Positions 10,734-22,149 of a stretch of DNA of 64,000 bases are shown here, piece by piece. The stretch comes from Siphonodentalium dalli (taxonomy: Eukaryota; Mollusca; Scaphopoda; Gadilida; Siphonodentaliidae), in contig CP136063.1 in the NCBI GenBank assembly GCA_032622095.1, forward strand, positions 272,793,426 through 272,857,425, given 5' to 3'. The notes below the pieces were generated by a model, which worked only from the letters and a program-made list of their open reading frames with translations, did not search any database and was not told where the DNA came from. A program made the position numbers and the translations under genes. Every line of letters starts with the position of its first letter. Positions within the stretch are counted from its first letter, which is position 1.

Positions 10734-13700
10734 TCTTATTCCTGGTATGTTACAAATAAAGAGCGTTCATTGTTAGTCTATTCCTGGTATGTTACAAATA
10801 AAGAACGCTCATTGTTAGTCTATTCCTGGTAAGTTACAAATAAAGAACGCTCATTGTTAGTCTATTCCTGGTATGTTACAAATAAAGAGCGTTCATTGTT
10901 AGTCTATTCCTGGTATGTTACAAATAAAGAACGCTCATTGTTCGTCTATTCCTGGTATGTTACAAATAAAGAGGGTTCATCGTTAGTCTATTCCTGGTTT
11001 GTTACAAATAAAGAACGCTCATTGTTAGTCTATTACTGGTATGTTACAAATAAAGAACGCTCATTGTTCGTCTATTCCTGGTATGTTACAAATAAAGAGG
11101 GTTCATCGTTAGTCTATTCCTGGTTTGTTACAAATAAAGAACGCTCATTGTTAGTCTATTACTGGTATGTTACAAATAAAGAGCGTTCATCGTTATTCTA
11201 TTCCTGGTATGTTACAAATAAAGAACGCCCATCGTTTGTCTATTCCTGGTATGTTACAAATAAAGAACACTCATTGTTAGTCTATTCCTGGTATGTTATA
11301 AATAAAGAGTGTTCATTGTTAGTCAATTCCTGATATATTACACATAAAGAACGCTCATAGTTAGTCTTACTCCTGGTATGTTACATATAAAGAACGCACA
11401 TTGTTAGTCTTATTCCTGGTATGTTACAAATAAAGAGCGTTCATTGCTAGTCTATTCCTGTTATGTTACAAATAAAGAGCGTTCATTGTTAGACTATTCC
11501 TGGTATGTTATAAATAAAGAGCGTTCATTGTTAGTCTTACTCCTGGTATGTTACCAATAAAGAACGCTCATTATTGGTATATTCCCGGTATGTTACAAAT
11601 AAAGAGCGTTCGATGTTAGTCCTACTCATTGTATGTTAAAAATAAAGACCGTTCATTGTTAGTCTTAGTCATGGTATGTTAGAAATAAAGAGCGCTCATT
11701 GTTAGTCTATTCCTGGTATGTTATAAATACAGAGCGTTCATTGTTAGTCTTACTCCTGGTATGTTACCAATAAAGAACGCTCATTGTTAGTCTATTCATG
11801 GTATGTTGCAAATAAAGAGCGTTCATTGTTAGTCTATTCCTGGTATGTTACAAATAAAGAACGCTCATTGTTAGTCTTATTCCTGGTATGTTACAAATAA
11901 AGAGCGTTCATTGTTCGTCTATTCATGGTATGTAACCAACAAAGAACGTCCATTGTTAGTCTTATTCATGGTATGTTACAAATAAAGAGCGCTCACTGTT
12001 AGTCACCTCCTGGTAAATAACCAATAATGAGCGTTCATTGTTAGTCTATTCCTGGTATGTTACAAATAAACATCATTCATTGTTAGTCGTATTCCTGGTA
12101 TGTTACAAATAAAGAGCGTTCATTGTTAGTCTATTCCTGGTATGTTACAAATAAAGAGCGTTTATTGTTAGTCTATTCCTGGTATGTAGCCAACAAAGAA
12201 CTTTCATTGTTAGTTTTATTCCTAGTATGTTACACATTAAGAGCGTTCATTGTTAGTCTATTCATTGTTTGTTACCAATAAAGACCGTTCATTGTTAGTC
12301 TTAGTCATGTTATGTTACAAATAAAGATTGTCTCTTGTTAGTATATTCATGGTATGTTACAAATAAAGATAGTTCATTGTTAGTCTTATTCCTGGTATGT
12401 TACAAATCAAGAGCGTTCATTGTTAGTCTTACACATTGTATGTTGAAAATAAAGAGCGTTCATTGTTAGTCTATTCCTGGTTTGTTACAAATAAATAACG
12501 CTCATTGTTATATAGTCTATTCTTGGTATGTTTCAAATAAAGAGCGTTCATTGTTAGTCTATTCCTGGTATGTTACAAATAAAGAGCATTCATTGTTATT
12601 CTATTCCTGGTTTGTTACAAATAACGAGCGTTCATTGCTAGTCTATTCCCGTTATGTTACAAATAAAGAGCGTTCATTGTTAGACTATTACTGGTATGTT
12701 ACACATAAAGAGCGTTCATTGTTTGTATTATTCCTGGTATGTTACAAATAAAGAACGCTCATTGTTAGTCTATTCCTGGTATGTTACAAATAAAGAACGT
12801 TCATTTTTAGTCTATCCCTGGTATGTTACAATAAAGAGCGTCATTGTTAGTCTATTCCTGGTATGTTACAAATAAAGAGAGTTCATTGTTAGTCTATTCC
12901 TGGTATGTTACAATTAAAGAGCGTTCATTGTTAGTCTATTCATGGTATGTTACAAATAAAGAACGTCCATTGTTATTCTTATTCATGGTATGTTACAAAT
13001 AAAGAGCGTTTATTGTTAGTCTTATTCCTGGTATGATACACATAAAAAGCGTTCATTGTTAGTCTACTCATTGTATGTTACCAATAAAGACCGTTCATTG
13101 TTAGTCTTAGTCATGGTATGTTACAAATTAAGAGCGTTCATTGTTAGTATATTCATGGTATGTTACAAATAAAGATCGTTCATTGTTAGTCTTATTCCTG
13201 GTATGTTACAAATAAAGAGCGTTCAATGTTAGTCTTACTCATTGTATGTTAAAAATAAAGACCGTTCATTGTTAGTCTTAGTCATGGTATGTTAGAAATA
13301 AAGAGATTTCCTTGTTAGTATATTCATTGTATGTTACAAATAAAGATCGTTCATTGTTAGTCTTATTCCTGGTATGTTACACATAAAGAGCGTTCATTGT
13401 TAGTCTACTCATTGTATGTTACCAATAAAGACTGTTCATTGTTAGTCTTAGTCATGGTATGTTACAAATAAAGAACGCTCATTGTTAGTCTTATTCCTGG
13501 TATGTTACAAATAACGAACGCTCATTGTTAGTCTTATTCCTGGTATGTTACTAATAAAGAGCGTTCATTGTTAGTCTAGTCCTTGTATGTTACAAATAAA
13601 GAACGCTCATTGATAGTCTTACTCCTGGTATGTAACCAACAAAGAACGTCCATTGTTAGTCTTATTCATGGTATGTTACAAATAAAGAGCGTTCACTGTT

Positions 13701-13955
13701 AATCTATTCCTGGTATATAACTAACAAAGAACGTCTATTGTTGGTATATTCCTGGTATGTTACAAATAAAGCGCGTTCATAGTTAGTCTTACTCATGGTA
13801 TGGTACAAATAAAGAGCGTTCATTGCTAGTATTATTCCTGATATGTAACCAGCAAAGAACGTCCATTGTTAGTCTTATTCGTTGTATGCTACAAATAAGG
13901 AGCGTTTATTGCTAGTCTTAATCCTGGTATGTAACCAACAAAGAACGTCCATTGT
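10734..13955 (+). repeat. ~3.2 kb higher-order repeat, copy 2
   Basis: Second copy of the preceding HOR, holding the marker monomer at 11999 and the TATATAG-insertion monomer near 12509. It carries a private 126-bp (three-monomer) internal duplication at about 10.92-11.17 kb, which lengthens the in-frame run to 159 codons. It lacks two small segments present in copy 1 (8.06-8.1 and 8.2-8.3 kb), so the overall offset stays near 3.22 kb. It runs into the 86-bp dimer region at its right end. Confidence 0.8.
10920..11171 (+). repeat. 126-bp triplet of monomers duplicated
   Basis: Three successive 42-bp monomers, recognisable by TTCGTC, AGAGGGTTCATCG and TATTACTGG, occur twice in a row here. Elsewhere in the window (7.7, 16.3, 22.3, 25.6 kb and so on) the same triplet occurs once. 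The duplication keeps the 14-codon frame, which is why the longest open run of the window lies here. It is an ordinary slippage or unequal-exchange product. Confidence 0.85.
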
Positions 13956-16900
13956 TAGTCTTATTCATGGTATGTTAAAAATAAAGAGCGTTCATTGCTA
14001 GTCTTATTTCTGGTATGTAACCAACAAAGAACGTCAATTGTTAGTCTTATTCATTGTATGTTACAAATAAAGAGCGTTCATTGATAGTCTTATTCCTGCT
14101 ATGTAACCAACAAAGAACGTCCACTGTTAGTCTTACTCCTGGTATGTTACAAATAAAGAGCGTTCATTGTTAGTCTTACTCCTGGTATGTTGCAAATAAA
14201 GAGCGTTCATTGCTAGTCTTATTCCTGGATTCTAACCAACAAAGAACGTCCATTGTTAGTCTTATTCATGGTATGTTACAAATAAAGAGAGTTCATTGCT
14301 AGTCTTATTCCTGGTATGTAACCAACACAGAACGTCCATTGTTAGTCTTATTCATTGTATGTTACAAATAAAGAGCGTTCATTGCTAGTCTTATTCCTGG
14401 TATGTTACAAATAAATAGCGTTCATTGTTAGTCTACTCCGGGTATGTTACAAATAAAGAACGCTCATTGTTAGTCTATTCCTGGTATGTTACAAATAAAG
14501 AACGCTCATTGTTAGTCTATTCCTGGCATGTTACAAATAAAGAGCGTTCATTGCTAGTCTTATTCCTGGTATATAACGAACAAAGAGCGTTCATTGTTAG
14601 TCTTACTCCTGGTATGTTACGAATAAATAGCGTTCATTGTTAGTCTATTCCTGGTATGTTACAAATAAAGTGCGTTCATTGCTAGTCTTATTCCTGGTAG
14701 TCTTATTCCTGGTATGTTACAAATAAAGAACGCTCATTGTTAGTCTATTCCTGGTATGTTACAAATAAAGAACGTCCATTGTTAGTCTTAATCCTGGTAT
14801 GTTACAAATAAAGAACGTTCATTGCTAGTCTTATTCCTGGTATGTTACAAATAAGGAACGTCCATTGTTAGTATATTCCTGGTATGTTACAAATAAAGAG
14901 CATTCATTGTTAGTCTTACTCCTGGTATGTTACAAATAAAGAGCGCTCATTGTTAGTCTTATTCCTGGTATGTTACAAATAAAGAGCGTTCATTGTTAGT
15001 CTTATTCCTGGTATGTTACAAATAAAGAGCGTTCATTGTTAGTTTATTCCTGGTATGTTACAAATAAGGAACGCCCATTGTTAGTCTTATTCCTGGTGTG
15101 TTACAAATAAAGAGCGTTCATCGTTAGTCTTATTCCTGGTATGTTACAAATAAAGAGCGTTCATTGTTAGTTTATTCCTGGTATGTTACAAATAAGGAAC
15201 GCCCATTGTTAGTCTTATTCCTGGTATGTTACAAATAGAGAGCGTTCATTGTTAGTCTAATCTGCAAGGCCAGTGTCTAGTTGAAACATTCAAAAACATA
15301 TATTCTTGAACTTTATTAACGCATGCCAAACTACTAGTGTTAGCGCTGCCACTTGACAAATTTGCTGATGGCAAAAATAATTCAAATTTGGCAAAAACAA
15401 AATTCCCGATGAAATTAAGCCTCTGCGTGGTCTTTCCTCCACCCGTAAAATTGACAACGTCGTGTGTGTCCTTGCGGCTGGAACGACGATAAACCCTAAC
15501 AAACAAACAAACATAGCAAATCCTCTTGTGATGCGCCCTTCTGATAAGGCAACCCTTCTATCGTGTTATTGTTTGATTATTGGTGTATTATGTGGTGATA
15601 AACTAGAGATGCGAATATAATTATTAACTACTCATGGAATGTTACAAATAAAGAGCGTTCATTGCTAGTATTATTCCTGGTATGTAACCAACAAAGAACG
15701 TCCATTGTTAGTCTTATGCATTGTATGCTACAAGTAAGGAACGTTCATTGCTAGTCTTAATCCTGGTATGGAACCAACAAAGAACGTCCATTGTTAGTCT
15801 TATTCATTGTATGTTACAAATAAAGAGCGTTCCTTGCTAGTCTTATTCCTGGTATGTAATCAACAAAGAATGTCCACTGCTAGTCTTACTCCTGGTAGGC
15901 TACAAATAAAAAGCGTTCATTGTTATTCTTACTCCTGGTATGTTACAAATAAAGAGCGTCCATTGCTAGTCTTATTCCTGGAATGTAACCAACAAAGAAC
16001 GTCCATTGTTAGTCTTATTCATGGTATGTTACAAATAAAGAGCGTTCATTGCTATGTAACCAACAAAGAACGTCCATTGTTAGTCTTATTCATGGTATGT
16101 TACACATAAAGAGCGTTCATTGCTAGTCTTATTCCTGGTATGTTACAAATAAAGAGCGTTCATTGTTAGTCTATTCCTGGTATGTTACAAATAAAGAACG
16201 CTCATTGTTAGTCTATTCCTGGTAAGTTACAAATAAAGAACGCTCATTGCTAGTCTATTCCTGGTATGTTACAAATAAAGAGCGTTCATTGTTAGTCTAT
16301 TCCTGGTATGTTACAAATAAAGAACGCTCATTGTTCGTCTATTCCTGGTATGTTACAAATAAAGAGGGTTCATCGTTAGTCTATTCCTGGTTTGTTACAA
16401 ATAAAGAACGCTCATTGTTAGTCTATTACTGGTATGTTACAAATAAAGAGCGTTCATCGTTAGTCTATTCCTGGTATGTTACAAATAAAGAACGCTCATC
16501 GTTTGTCTATTCCTGGTATGTTACAAATAAAGAACACTCATTGTTAGTCTATTCCTGGTATGTTATAAATAAAGAGTGTTCATTGTTAGTCTATTCCTGA
16601 TATATTACACATAAAGAACGCTCATTGTTAGTCTTACTCCTGGTATGTTACATATAAAGAACGCACATTGTTAGTCTTACTCCTGATATGTTACAAATAA
16701 AGAGCGTTCATTGCTAGTCTATTCCTGTTATGTTACAAATAAAGAGCGTTCATTGTTAGACTATTCCTGGTATGTTACAAATAAAGAGCGTTCATTGTTA
16801 GTCTTACTCCTGGTATGTTACAAATAAAGAAAGCTCATTGTTAGTCTATTCCTGGTATGTTATAAATAAAGAGCGTTCATTGTTAGTCTTACTCCTGGTA

Positions 16901-17640
16901 TGTTACCAATAAAGAACGCTCATTATTGGTATATTCCTGGTATGTTACAAATAAAGAGCGTTCGATGTTAGTCCTACTCATTGTATGTTAAAAATAAAGA
17001 CCGTTCATTGTTAGTCTTATTCCTGGTATGTTACAAATAAAGAGCGTTCATTGTTCGTCTATTCATGGTATGTAACCAACAAAGAGCGTCCATTGTTAGT
17101 CTTATTCATGGTATGTTACAAATAAAGAGCGTTCACTGTTAGTCACCTCCTGGTAAATAACCAATAATGAGCGTTCATTGTTAGTCTATTCCTGGTATGT
17201 TACAATAAAGATCATTCATTGTTAGTCGTATTCCTGGTATGTTACAAATAAAGAGCATTCATTGTTAGTCTATTCCTGGTATGTTACAAATAAAGAGCGT
17301 TTATTGTTAGTCTATTCCTGGTATGTAGCCAACAAAGAACTTTCATTGTTAGTCTTATTCCTAGTATGTTACACATTAAGAGCGTTCATTGTTAGTCTAT
17401 TCATTGTTTGTTACCAATAAAGACCGTTCATTGTTAGTCTTAGTCATGTTATGTTAGAAATAAAGATTGTCTCTTGTTAGTATATTCATGGTATGTTACA
17501 AATAAAGATAGTTCATTGTTAGTCTTATTCCTGGTATGTTACAAATCAAGAGCGTTCATTGTTAGTCTTACACATTGTATGTTAAAAATAAAGAGCGTTC
17601 ATTGTTAGTCTATTCCTGGTTTGTTATAAATAAATAACGC
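13685..17640 (+). repeat. ~5.96 kb-offset HOR block, left member
   Basis: This stretch matches 19640-23600 at an offset of 5,955 bp, changing to 5,974 bp on the right. The 19-bp change is fully explained: 4 bp by one more AAAC unit in the right-hand R spacer, and 15 bp by a shortened monomer at about 16052 (TTGCTATGTAACC here, a whole monomer start near 22011). It includes the R spacer at 15259. Its left edge at 13685 coincides with the point where the right-hand copy is joined to the L spacer. Confidence 0.85.
15259..15627. repeat. R spacer copy 2 (369 bp)
   Basis: Same element as at 6504, and also 369 bp. It differs from the later 373-bp copies by one AAAC unit fewer and by CCCGATG where others read CCCGGTG. 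It already has TTCTTGAAC and GTGTCC, so it is closer to copies 3-9 than copy 1 is. The left junction reads TTAGTCTAATCTGC, joining a satellite TTAGTCTA to the spacer. Confidence 0.9.
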
Positions 17641-19544
17641 TCATTGTTATATAGTCTATTCTTGGTATGTTTCAAATAAAGAGCGTTCATTGTTAGTCTA
17701 TTCCTGGTATGTTACAAATAAAGAGCATTCATTGTTATTCTATTCCTGGTATGTTACAAATAACGAGCGTTCATTGCTAGTCTATTCCCGTTATGTTACA
17801 AATAAAGAGCGTTCATTGTTAGGCTATTACTGGTATGTTACACATAAAGAGCGTTCATTGTTTGTATTATTCCTGGTATGTTACAAATAAAGAACGCTCA
17901 TTGTTAGTCTATTCCTGGTATGTTACAAATAAAGAACGTTCATTTTTAGTCTATCCCTGGTATGTTACAATAAAGATCGTCATTGTTAGTCTATTCCTGG
18001 TATGTTACAAATAAAGAGCGTTCATTGTTAGTCTATTCATGGTATGTTACAAATAAAGAACGTCCATTGTTATTCTTATTCATGGTATGTTACAAATAAA
18101 GAGCGTTCATTGTTAGTCTTATTCCTGGTATGATACACATAAAAAGCGTTCATTGTTAGTCTACTCATTGTATGTTACCAATAAAGACCGTTCAGTGTTA
18201 GTTTTAGTCATGGTATGTTACAAATTAAGAGCGTTCATTGTTAGTATATTCATGGTATGTTACAAATAAAGATCGTTCATTGTTAGTCATATTCCTGGTA
18301 TGTTACAAATAAAGAGCGTTCAATGTTAGTCTTACTCATTGTATGTTAAAAATAAAGACCGTTCATTGTTAGTCTTAGTCATGGTATGTTAGAAATAAAG
18401 AGCTTTCCTTGTTGGTATATTCATTGTATGTTACAAATAAAGATCGTTCATTGTTAGTCTTATTCCTGGTATGTTACACATAAAGAGCGTTCATTGTTAG
18501 TCTACTCATTGTATGTTACCAATAAAGACTGTTCAGTGTTAGTCTTAGTCATGGTATGTTACAAATAAAGAACGCTCATTGTTAGTCTTATTCCTGGTAT
18601 GATACAAATAACGAACTCTCATTGTTAGTCTTATTCCTGGTATGTTACTAATAAAGAGCGTTCACTGTTAGTCTAGTCCTTGTATGTTACAAATAAAGAA
18701 CGCTCATTGATAGTCTTACTCCTGGTATGTAACCAACAAAGAACGTCCATTGTTAGTCTTATTCATGGTATGTTACAAATAAAGAGCGTTCACTGTTAAT
18801 ATATTCCTGGTATATAACTAACAAAGAACGTCTATTGTTGGTATATTCCTGGTATGTTACAAATAAAGCGCGTTCATAGTTAGTCTTACTCGTGGTATGG
18901 TACAAATAAAGAGCGTTCATTGCTAGTCTTATTTCTGGTATGTAACCAACAAAGAACGTCATTTGTTAGTCTTATTCACTTATTCATTGTATGTTACAAA
19001 TAAAGAGCGTTCATTGATAGTCTTATTCCTGCTATGTAACCAACAAAGAACGTCCACTGCTAGTCTTACTCCTGGTATGTTACAAATAAAGAGCGTTCAT
19101 TGTTAGTCTTACTCCTGGTATGTTACAAATAAAGAGCGTTCATTGCTAGTCTTATTCCTGGATTCTAACCAACAAAGAACGTCCATTGTTAGTCTTATTC
19201 ATGGTATGTTACAAATAAAGAGAGTTCATTGCTAGTCTTATTCCTGGTATGTAACCAACACAGAACGTCCATTGTTAGTCTTATTCATGGTATGTTACAA
19301 ATAAAGAGCGTTCATTGCTAGTCTTATTCCTGGTATGTTACAAATAAATAGCGTTCATTGTTAGTCTATTCCTGGTATGTTACAAATAAAGAACGCTCAT
19401 TGTTAGTCTATTCCTGGTATGTTACAAATAAAGAACGCTCATTGTTAGTCTATTCCTGGTATGTTACAAATAAAGAGCGTTCATTGTTAGTCTATGCCTG
19501 GTATGTTACAAATAAAGAACGCTCATTGTTAGTCTATTCCTGGT
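15628..19544 (+). repeat. Satellite array block 3
   Basis: Continuous satellite between an R and an L spacer. It begins with the post-R arrangement shared by all R copies (dimer monomers with GTAATCAAC, GGTAGGCTAC and so on). It passes the in-frame run at 16247-16600 and the marker monomer at 17139, and enters the first 16,163-bp unit at 17699-17823. It ends with a run of pure 42-bp monomers (19358-19544) directly against the L spacer. No gene is seen. Confidence 0.95.
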
Positions 19545-19639
19545 CACTATAGTCTATTACTAATGCAAAACCTCCATATCTTTCTGATAATAGCTTTAAC
19601 GATATAACATTCAGCATGCATAATTGTTACCATCATATA
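19545..19639. repeat. L spacer, short form, copy 1 (95 bp)
   Basis: Non-satellite sequence starting right after ...TATTCCTGGT with CACTATAGTC and ending at TTACCATCATATA. It is identical by eye to the first 95 bp of the full-length spacer at 52043. At 19640 it is joined directly to satellite (AAAGAGCGTTCACTG), while the full-length form continues as TTGTTACTTC. The shared ATA at the joint is possible microhomology. Confidence 0.9.
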
Positions 19640-21213
19640 AAGAGCGTTCACTGTTAATCTATTCCTGGTATATAACTAACAAAGAACGTCTATTGTTGGT
19701 ATATTCCTGGTATGTTACAAATAAAGCGCGTTCATAGTTAGTCTTACTCATGGTATGGTACAAATAACGAGCGTTCATTGCTAGTATTATTCCTGATATG
19801 TAACCAGCAAAGAACGTCCATTGTTAGTCTTATTCGTTGTATGCTACAAATAAGGAGCGTTTATTGCTAGTCTTAATCCTGGTATGTAACCAACAAAGAA
19901 CGTCCATTGTTAGTCTTATTCATGGTATGTTAAAAATAAAGAGCGTTCATTGCTAGTCTTATTTCTGGTATGTAACCAACAAAGAACGTCAATTGTTAGT
20001 CTTATTCATTGTATGTTACAAATAAAGAGCGTTCATTGATAGTCTTATTCCTGCTATGTAACCAACAAAGAACGTCCACTGTTAGTCTTACTCCTGGTAT
20101 GTTACAAATAAAGAGCGTTCATTGTTAGTCTTACTCCTGGTATGTTGCAAATAAAGAGCGTTCATTGCTAGTCTTATTCCTGGATTCTAACCAACAAAGA
20201 ACGTCCATTGTTAGTCTTATTCATGGTATGTTACAAATAAAGAGAGTTCATTGCTAGTCTTATTCCTGGTATGTAACCAACACAGAACGTCCATTGTTAG
20301 TCTTATTCATGGTATGTTACAAATAAAGAGCGTTCATTGCTAGTCTTATTCCTGGTATGTTACAAATAAATAGCGTTCATTGTTAGTCTACTCCGGGTAT
20401 GTTACAAATAAAGAACGCTCATTGTTAGTCTATTCCTGGTATGTTACAAATAAAGAACGCTCATTGTTAGTCTATTCCTGGCATGTTACAAATAAAGAGC
20501 GTTCATTGCTAGTCTTATTCCTGGTATATAACGAACAAAGAGCGTTCATTGTTAGTCTTACTCCTGGTATGTTACGAATAAATAGCGTTCATTGTTAGTC
20601 TATTCCTGGTATGTTACAAATAAAGTGCGTTCATTGCTAGTCTTATTCCTGGTAGTCTTATTCCTGGTATGTTACAAATAAAGAACGCTCATTGTTAGTC
20701 TATTCCTGGTATGTTACAAATAAAGAACGTCCATTGTTAGTCTTAATCCTGGTATGTTACAAATAAAGAACGTTCATTGCTAGTCTTATTCCTGGTATGT
20801 TACAAATAAGGAACGTCCATTGTTAGTATATTCCTGGTATGTTACAAATAAAGAGCATTCATTGTTAGTCTTACTCCTGGTATGTTACAAATAAAGAGCG
20901 CTCATTGTTAGTCTTATTCCTGGTATGTTACAAATAAAGAGCGTTCATTGTTAGTCTTATTCCTGGTATGTTACAAATAAAGAGCGTTCATTGTTAGTTT
21001 ATTCCTGGTATGTTACAAATAAGGAACGCCCATTGTTAGTCTTATTCCTGGTGTGTTACAAATAAAGAGCGTTCATTGTTAGTCTTATTCCTGGTATGTT
21101 ACAAATAAAGAGCGTTCATTGTTAGTTTATTCCTGGTATGTTACAAATAAGGAACGCCCATTGTTAGTCTTATTCCTGGTATGTTACAAATAGAGAGCGT
21201 TCATTGTTAGTCT
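19640..21213 (+). repeat. Satellite block replacing the spacer centre (M), copy 1
   Basis: These 1,574 bp of satellite lie between an L spacer and an R spacer. In the 52-57 kb units the same L and R are joined instead by 614 bp of non-satellite M. The block begins in mid-monomer and is a copy of 13685-15258 at an offset of 5,955 bp. It includes the dimer region, the CTACTCCGGG variant (near 20390), the GGTAGTCTTATTCC junction (20651) and the pre-R 129-bp pairs. Confidence 0.9.
20651..20671 (+). repeat. Truncated-monomer junction marker
   Basis: A monomer cut after CCTGGTA is followed at once by a new AGTCTTATTCCTGG start, leaving a ~15-bp partial monomer. The same scar is at 2779, 3831, 4857, 5941, 14696, 27515, 36814, 43678 and 61483. 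It always lies roughly 0.56-0.57 kb left of an R spacer in the later copies, which shows that the whole pre-R block is of common descent. Confidence 0.85.
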
Positions 21214-21586
21214 AATCTGCAAGGCCAGTGTCTAGTTGAAACATTCAAAAACATATATTCTTGAACTTTATTAACGCATGCCAAACTACTAGTGTTAGCG
21301 CTGCCACTTGACAAATTTGCTGATGGCAAAAATAATTCAAATTTGGCAAAAACAAAATTCCCGGTGAAATTAAGCCTCTGCGTGGTCTTTCCTCCACCCG
21401 TAAAATTGACAACGTCGTGTGTGTCCTTGCGGCTGGAACGACGATAAACCCTAACAAACAAACAAACAAACATAGCAAATCCTCTTGTGATGCGCCCTTC
21501 TGATAAGGCAACCCTTCTATCGTGTTATTGTTTGATTATTGGTGTATTATGTGGTGATAAACTAGAGATGCGAATATAATTATTAA
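21214..21586. repeat. R spacer copy 3 (373 bp)
   Basis: R element in its 373-bp form, with one more AAAC unit (about 21453-21472) than copies 1 and 2. Left junction TTAGTCTAATCTGC, right junction ATTATTAA then CTACTCATGG, both as in copy 2. Two minus-strand frames stay open across most of it. The 4-bp AAAC change switches which frame the upstream ATG enters, which argues against coding. Confidence 0.9.
21452..21474 (+). repeat. AAAC microsatellite inside R
   Basis: A short (AAAC)n tract at the inner right part of R. The 369-bp copies at 6504 and 15259 have one unit fewer than the seven 373-bp copies. This single step separates the older left part of the window from the later amplified part. 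Confidence 0.85.
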
Positions 21587-22149
21587 CTACTCATGGAATG
21601 TTACAAATAAAGAGCGTTCATTGCTAGTATTATTCCTGGTATGTAACCAACAAAGAACGTCCATTGTTAGTCTTATGCATTGTATGCTACAAGTAAGGAA
21701 CTTTCATTGCTAGTCTTAATCCTGGTATGGAACCAACAAAGAACGTCCATTGTTAGTCTTATTCATTGTATGTTACAAATAAAGAGCGTTCCTTGCTAGT
21801 CTTATTCCTGGTATGTAATCAACAAAGAATGTCCACTGCTAGTCTTACTCCTGGTAGGCTACAAATAAAAAGCGTTCATTGTTATTCTTACTCCTGGTAT
21901 GTTACAAATAAAGAGCGTCCATTGCTAGTCTTATTCCTGGAATGTAACCAACAAAGAACGTCCATTGTTAGTCTTATTCATGGTATGTTACAAATAAAGA
22001 GCGTTCATTGCTAGTCTTATTCCTGGTATGTAACCAACAAAGAACGTCCATTGTTAGTCTTATTCATGGTATGTTACACATAAAGAGCGTTCATTGCTAG
22101 TCTTATTCCTGGTATGTTACAAATAAAGAGCGTTCATTGTTAGTCTATT

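Larger units (their letters stand above)
6873..15258 (+). repeat. Satellite array block 2
   Basis: Continuous satellite. The first part (6.9-7.2 kb) is the 86-bp dimer type. A local 339-bp (8-monomer) duplication follows at about 7.17-7.85 kb, then two copies of a ~3.2 kb HOR. From about 13.69 kb the block matches 19.64 kb onward at an offset of 5,955 bp. The last part before the R spacer again holds the TTAGTTTATTCC / GGAACGCCCATTG monomer pair twice. No gene is seen. Confidence 0.95.

Noticed and set aside
18759-18962. Minus-strand open frame of 67 codons (also 34922, 55424, 59591)
   Set aside because: It has an ATG but lies wholly in satellite monomers read backwards. Other copies of the same region lose it through single-base or monomer changes.
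21207-21511. Two overlapping minus-strand open frames of 88 codons in each R spacer (74-102 in variants)
   Set aside because: They overlap in different frames. A 4-bp AAAC change alters which frame follows the ATG, differences between copies change amino acids freely, and no family is recognised. They are more likely chance frames in a passenger spacer.
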